Origin: Rhodococcus rhodochrous
GTDB taxonomy: Bacteria; Actinomycetota; Actinomycetes; Mycobacteriales; Mycobacteriaceae
DNA: 64,000 nt
Direction: 5' to 3'
NCBI RefSeq assembly: GCF_014854695.1
Contig: NZ_CP027557.1
Coordinates: 4,752,891 to 4,816,890 of the forward strand
Shown: positions 60,338 to 64,000 of the stretch, in pieces
How the letters are laid out: each line of letters starts with the position of its first letter
Numbering within the stretch: the stretch's first letter is position 1
Made by a program: the position numbers and the translations under genes
The notes under the pieces: model-generated
Seen by the model: only the letters and a program-made list of their open reading frames with translations
The model's database searches: none
What the model was told of the DNA's origin: nothing

Positions 60338-62038
60338 TTGGCTGACTCGACGGTGGTCGACCGTGAAAACCGGGATGGGGCGACGAAGAGATCCGGACGT
60401 CCCCTGCCCCAGCTGACGCCTCAGAACAAGTTCTTCTGGAAATCCGGTGAAGACGGCCGGTTGCGGATCCGCGAATGCGAGTCGTGCTCGGCTCTCATCC
60501 ACCCTCCGCAACCGATCTGCCGTTACTGCCGGGGTCGGCAGATGGGAGTGCGCGTCGTCTCCGGCTTCGCGACCCTCATCGGGTTCACGGTCAACCACCG
60601 TTTCGGTCTGCCAGGACTGAAACCGCCGTTCGTCATCGCGCAGGTCGCACTCGAGGACGATCCTCGGGTGCACCTGACGACGAACGCGATCGAATGCGAG
60701 CCCGACGAGCTCGTACTGGGCATGCGCATGGAGGTCGTCTTCCACCAGGACGGCGACGTGTGGCTTCCGCTCTTCCGTCCGACGGCGGAGCAGGGAGAGC
60801 CTGCCCCGCTGCCGGTGGACGAGATCGAACCCGAACAGATCCGCTTCCATATCCGCCCGCCCGCGACGCAGGACAAGTTCGAGGACAAGGTCGCGATCAC
60901 CGGTATCGGCGCGTCCGACCTGGGTCGCAGGTTGATGGTCGACCCCATCGAGCTGACCGTGCAGGCATGCGAACGTGCCGTCGCCGATGCAGGGTTGACG
61001 CTCGACGACATCGACGGACTGTCCACCTACCCCGGGGCCGGCCCCGTCGTCGGTTTCGGCGAGGGCGGTATCGGTGCCGTCGAAGCCGCACTCGGCCTAC
61101 GACCGACCTGGTTCAACGGTGGCCTCGAAACACCCGGCCCCAGTGGGTCGGTGATCGCTGCGATGCTCGCGGTTTCCGCCGGGCTCGCCCGCCACGTGCT
61201 CTGCTACCGCACGCTGTGGGAATCCACCTACGGCGAATACGTCAAGGCCGGCGACATCAGTCCGCCCGGCGGACGCACGCCCAGCTGGATGGTGCCTTTC
61301 GGCGGCACCTCCGCCGCCCACACTCTCGCGCAGAACGCGCAACGCTACTTCCATCGCTACGGCGCGAGTCGCGAAACCCTCGGCTGGATCGCACTGAATC
61401 AGCGGGCCAACGCCGCGATCAATCCCACCGCCATCTACCGCGACCCGATGACGATGGACGACTATCTTTCGGCACGTCTCGTCACCACTCCCTTCGGTCT
61501 CTACGACTGCGACGTGCCGTGCGACGGTGCGGTCGCCGTCATCGTTTCGGCCGTCGACACCGTCGCCGACCTCGCCAAGCCCGCCATTCGCGTCGAGGCA
61601 GTGGGAACGCAGATCGTCGAACGCATCGAATGGGATCAGAGCACCCTCACCCACGAACCGCAGGTCCTCGGCCCGGCCGCGCACCTGTGGACCCGCACGT
61701 CGCTGCGACCCGACGACGTCGACGTCGCCCAGCTCTACGACGGCTTCACCTTCAACGCCCTGTCGTGGATCGAGGCGCTCGGCTTCTGCGGGATCGGCGA
61801 GGCGAAGGACTTCCTCGACGGCGGGAAGAACATCGCACGCGACGGCATCCTCCCCCTCAACACCCACGGCGGCCAGCTCTCGCACGGACGCACTCACGGC
61901 ATGGGTCTCGTGCACGAAGCGGTCACGCAGCTGCGCGGCACGGCAGGAGACCGCCAGGTGCGCGACGCCCGCGTGGCCGTGGTCAGCAGTGGCGGGCTCA
62001 CTCCCGGCAGCGCGATGCTGCTGCGGAGCGACGCATGA
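60338..62038 (+). CDS. DUF35 zinc-ribbon/OB-fold fused to a Cys-less thiolase domain
   Basis: A 566-residue fusion. Residues 30-165 are DUF35 with an intact zinc ribbon (Cys47, Cys50, Cys61, Cys64) and an OB-fold. From about 185 (KVAITGIGASDLGR) it is an SCP-x/Ltp2-like thiolase fold. Where thiolases have the nucleophilic Cys, it reads GLETPGPSGSVIAAM with no Cys, while QLYDGFTF gives a conserved Tyr and NTHGGQLSHGRTHG the C-terminal glycine-rich loop. The steroid protein Ltp2 also lacks the Cys and acts as a retro-aldolase with a separate DUF35 partner, ChsH2. I infer retro-aldol cleavage here. It starts at a TTG behind AAGGAA. Confidence 0.85.
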   Translation: MADSTVVDRENRDGATKRSGRPLPQLTPQNKFFWKSGEDGRLRIRECESCSALIHPPQPICRYCRGRQMGVRVVSGFATLIGFTVNHRFGLPGLKPPFVIAQVALEDDPRVHLTTNAIECEPDELVLGMRMEVVFHQDGDVWLPLFRPTAEQGEPAPLPVDEIEPEQIRFHIRPPATQDKFEDKVAITGIGASDLGRRLMVDPIELTVQACERAVADAGLTLDDIDGLSTYPGAGPVVGFGEGGIGAVEAALGLRPTWFNGGLETPGPSGSVIAAMLAVSAGLARHVLCYRTLWESTYGEYVKAGDISPPGGRTPSWMVPFGGTSAAHTLAQNAQRYFHRYGASRETLGWIALNQRANAAINPTAIYRDPMTMDDYLSARLVTTPFGLYDCDVPCDGAVAVIVSAVDTVADLAKPAIRVEAVGTQIVERIEWDQSTLTHEPQVLGPAAHLWTRTSLRPDDVDVAQLYDGFTFNALSWIEALGFCGIGEAKDFLDGGKNIARDGILPLNTHGGQLSHGRTHGMGLVHEAVTQLRGTAGDRQVRDARVAVVSSGGLTPGSAMLLRSDA

Positions 62039-62964
62039 GTACCGTCCGCGCACAGTCCTCACCGATCGAGGAGGCTCACGTCGACGACGCGGGAGACGTC
62101 TCACCCGTAGCCCGCGTCGTCGATGTCGAGGGCATCCCGATGTCGGCGCTGGTCGCCGAGGCTCCCGAACCGCGCGCCGTGATCGTGGCACTGCACGGCG
62201 GTGCCGCCCGCGCGGCCTACTGGGACTGTCCCGGTCATCCCGAACTGTCGATGATGCGCGAGGCCGTCACGTACGGTTTCACCGTGATCGCCCCGGATCG
62301 TCCCGGCTACGGCGAGTCGCGGCCGCACCGCGACGAGCTCGGCGACCCCGAGCGTCGCGTCGACCTGGCCTACCGCGCCGTCGACGCGCTGCTCGGCACG
62401 GCACCCCGTGGCGCCGGCCTGTTCCTGTGGGGGCACTCGGTCGGAAGCGAGCTGACGACGCGCATGGCCGTCGAGAACCGGCACGACGAGGTACTCGGCA
62501 TCGAGCTGTCCGGCACGGGTCGCGAACACCATGCTCTGGCCGCCGGCATCCTCGGTACGCGCGAACGGTACGCGAACGCTCGCGGGGTCGGCGAGCTGCT
62601 GTGGACACCCGCCGAGTTGTACCCGCCCGACATCGTCGGTGGCGCCGTGATCGCCGCACGCACACCCGACTACGAGGCCGACGTGACGGCCGGCTGGCCG
62701 ACCGTCGACTTCCCCGCCCTCGCCGCGCAGGTCCGCGTGCCCGTGCACTTCACCGCCGCCGAGCACGAGAAGGTCTGGCGCAACGATCCGCATGCGCTCG
62801 AGGACGTCGCTGCGATGTTCACGGCGGCGCCGGGCGTGACCCTGCATCTCCATCCGGGCGGTGGACACAATCTCAGCATCGGTTTCGCCGGGCCGGCCTA
62901 CCACCGGACGGTGTTCGCATTCGTCGACGAGTGCATCGCATACCAGGAGGTACCGGCCCTATGA
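62035..62964 (+). CDS. Alpha/beta hydrolase
   Basis: A 309-residue alpha/beta hydrolase. The nucleophile elbow GHSVGS gives Ser135, LHGGAARAAYWDC gives the oxyanion region, and the C-terminal GGGHNLS gives the catalytic His. The first 35 residues are a probably flexible lead. Its ATG overlaps the DUF35-thiolase stop (ATGA), so it acts in the same pathway, perhaps hydrolysing a thioester, ester or ring product after cleavage. Confidence 0.88.
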   Translation: MSTVRAQSSPIEEAHVDDAGDVSPVARVVDVEGIPMSALVAEAPEPRAVIVALHGGAARAAYWDCPGHPELSMMREAVTYGFTVIAPDRPGYGESRPHRDELGDPERRVDLAYRAVDALLGTAPRGAGLFLWGHSVGSELTTRMAVENRHDEVLGIELSGTGREHHALAAGILGTRERYANARGVGELLWTPAELYPPDIVGGAVIAARTPDYEADVTAGWPTVDFPALAAQVRVPVHFTAAEHEKVWRNDPHALEDVAAMFTAAPGVTLHLHPGGGHNLSIGFAGPAYHRTVFAFVDECIAYQEVPAL

Positions 62965-62992
62965 CGTCCCATCCCCGATCGGAGGCACTGTG

Positions 62993-63811
62993 ATGCGTGT
63001 CGGATTCATCGGACTCGGAAGCCAGGGCGGGCCGATGGCACGCCGGATCGTCGAGTCGGGATACGAGACGACGCTCTGGGCCCGACGCCCGGAATCTCTT
63101 GCTCCCTATGCCGATACGGCGGCGAAGTACGCGGAGTCACCCGCCGAACTCGGCGCGGTCAGCGACCTCGTCTGCCTGTGCGTGGTGAACGACGACGACG
63201 TCCGCCAGGTGATCACCGGTAAGAACGGTGTCCTCGAGGGCATGAACGAGGGCGGCATCATCGCCGTCCACAGCACGATCCATCCGGACACCTGCCGCGA
63301 ACTCGCCGCGGCCGCGCGCGAACGCGGCGTGTCGCTCGTCGACGCCCCGGTCAGCGGCGGCGGAATGGGAGCTGCTGCAGGAACTTTGCTCGTCATGGTC
63401 GGTGGTGAGAGCGACGTCGTGGAACGGTGCCGGCCGGTGTTCTCCACCTACGGCGATCCGGTGGTGCACCTCGGGGAGCTCGGAGCGGGCCTGGTCGCCA
63501 AGCTCCTCAACAACCTGTTGTTCACGGCAAACCTGGCGCTGGCCGAGAACACCCTGGCGCTCGGCGCGGAACTCGGCGTCGATCCCACCCGCCTCGGTGA
63601 GGTCGTCTCACACGGCTCGGCGAACAGCTTCGCGCTCGGACGCGTCGTGTCCGCCGGGGGCAGCCTCGCCCGGATCGGCGGCCACGCCGGTGAGCTGCTG
63701 AAGAAGGACGTGAGCCTCGTGGCGGGTCTCGCCGCAGCAGCCGGGGCGGTGGAGGGCATCACCTTCACCACTGCCGATGCGAGCCTCGAGCGGATGGGGC
63801 ACCCGCGATGA
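62993..63811 (+). CDS. NAD(P)-dependent 3-hydroxyisobutyrate-dehydrogenase-like protein (first copy)
   Basis: A 272-residue member of the beta-hydroxyacid dehydrogenase family. The cofactor motif GFIGLGSQGGPMA is at residues 4-16, the substrate motif DAPVSGGGMGA in the middle, and the catalytic Lys in GLVAKLLNN. It oxidises a 3-hydroxy acid or reduces the related semialdehyde. GGAGG precedes the ATG. Its stop overlaps a second gene of the same family, so two such enzymes are made together. Confidence 0.9.
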   Translation: MRVGFIGLGSQGGPMARRIVESGYETTLWARRPESLAPYADTAAKYAESPAELGAVSDLVCLCVVNDDDVRQVITGKNGVLEGMNEGGIIAVHSTIHPDTCRELAAAARERGVSLVDAPVSGGGMGAAAGTLLVMVGGESDVVERCRPVFSTYGDPVVHLGELGAGLVAKLLNNLLFTANLALAENTLALGAELGVDPTRLGEVVSHGSANSFALGRVVSAGGSLARIGGHAGELLKKDVSLVAGLAAAAGAVEGITFTTADASLERMGHPR

Positions 63812-64000
63812 GCCGCGTGCACTTCGTCGGCGCCGGACGTATGGGGCTGCCGATGGTCGAACGTCTGGTGGCCGACGGACACGAGGTGCACGTGCTCGCG
63901 CGGCACGACGACGCCCGGGTGGCCGCGGAGAAGACCGGCGCGACCGCGGTCGGTGGCATCACCGCTGTCGGCACCGACGCCGAGCTCGTCGTCGTCTGCG
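63808..64000 (+). CDS. NAD(P)-dependent 3-hydroxyisobutyrate-dehydrogenase-like protein (second copy), partial
   Basis: Only the first 64 residues are visible before the right edge. They read as an NAD(P)-binding domain of the same beta-hydroxyacid dehydrogenase family (HFVGAGRMGLPMVERL, then a Rossmann strand ending ELVVVC). The ATG overlaps the stop of the preceding paralogue by ATGA. The tandem pair could form a heteromer or use two related substrates. Confidence 0.85.
   Translation, partial: MSRVHFVGAGRMGLPMVERLVADGHEVHVLARHDDARVAAEKTGATAVGGITAVGTDAELVVVC

Noticed and set aside
1..64000. Insertion sequences, prophage, CRISPR arrays, tRNA or rRNA genes
   Set aside because: No transposase, integrase, phage structural gene or regularly spaced repeats were found, and no cloverleaf or rRNA-like stretch was seen in any intergenic gap.

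Overview
The window is about 64 kb of GC-rich DNA with tightly packed genes, many ATGA/GTGA stop-start overlaps and GTG or TTG starts. A WhiB protein, a ferredoxin-linked KorAB, a mycofactocin-type SDR, a 3Fe-4S ferredoxin with its P450, and many FadE/FadD/EchA-type genes point to a mycolate actinomycete, most likely Rhodococcus. This assignment is inferred from gene content and style; no 16S or species marker is present. I see no tRNA, rRNA, CRISPR, insertion sequence or prophage, and no gene-free stretch longer than 300 bases.

Layout. 0-4.4 kb: korAB (korB runs off the left edge), a dienelactone hydrolase, an SDR and a WhiB regulator. 4.6-10.2 kb: a CaiB/BaiF CoA-transferase divergent from an MHS transporter, then a LysR regulator divergent from a two-subunit CatIJ-type CoA-transferase. 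10.3-13.3 kb: a signalling patch of two convergent degenerate EAL + DICT proteins and a STAS protein. 13.3-19.7 kb: a minus-strand acyl-CoA operon (crotonase, acyl-CoA dehydrogenase, AMP ligase, TetR, then a dehydrogenase pair that looks like a heteromeric alpha/beta enzyme) with a palindrome at its head. 19.8-32.5 kb: UbiB-like kinase, SigG-type sigma factor, VOC protein, membrane protein, NarL-type two-component system, DUF1707 membrane protein, double-hotdog thioesterase, exported intradiol dioxygenase, beta-lactamase-fold esterase, M13 peptidase and M23 peptidase.

32.7-41.0 kb: a P450 and crotonase divergent from ligase, amidohydrolase and second ligase, followed by a small protein and an MHS transporter. 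41.0-50.7 kb: a DHA2 exporter and a complete peptide-type ABC importer with two paralogous binding lipoproteins and an SDR. 50.9-64 kb: two divergent catabolic operons. Leftward: aldehyde dehydrogenase, CaiB-type CoA-transferase, a HMG-CoA-synthase-like/DUF35 fusion and an SCP-x thiolase. Rightward: TauD-type oxygenase, SDR, mycofactocin-type SDR, ferredoxin, P450, DUF35-thiolase fusion, alpha/beta hydrolase and two 3-hydroxyisobutyrate-dehydrogenase-like genes, the last cut by the right edge.

The most interesting signal is a repeated AT-rich palindrome built from GAGAAT/ATTCTC half-sites at the promoters of the 35-39 kb genes and of both divergent operons at 56 kb. It suggests one regulon spread over 20 kb. 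Read together, the enzymes fit a pathway in which oxygenases activate a hydrophobic substrate, dehydrogenases make an acid, ligases or CoA-transferases make a CoA thioester, and a DUF35-dependent, cysteine-less thiolase-fold enzyme cleaves it, possibly by retro-aldol chemistry as in steroid side-chain removal. The substrate cannot be read from the sequence.
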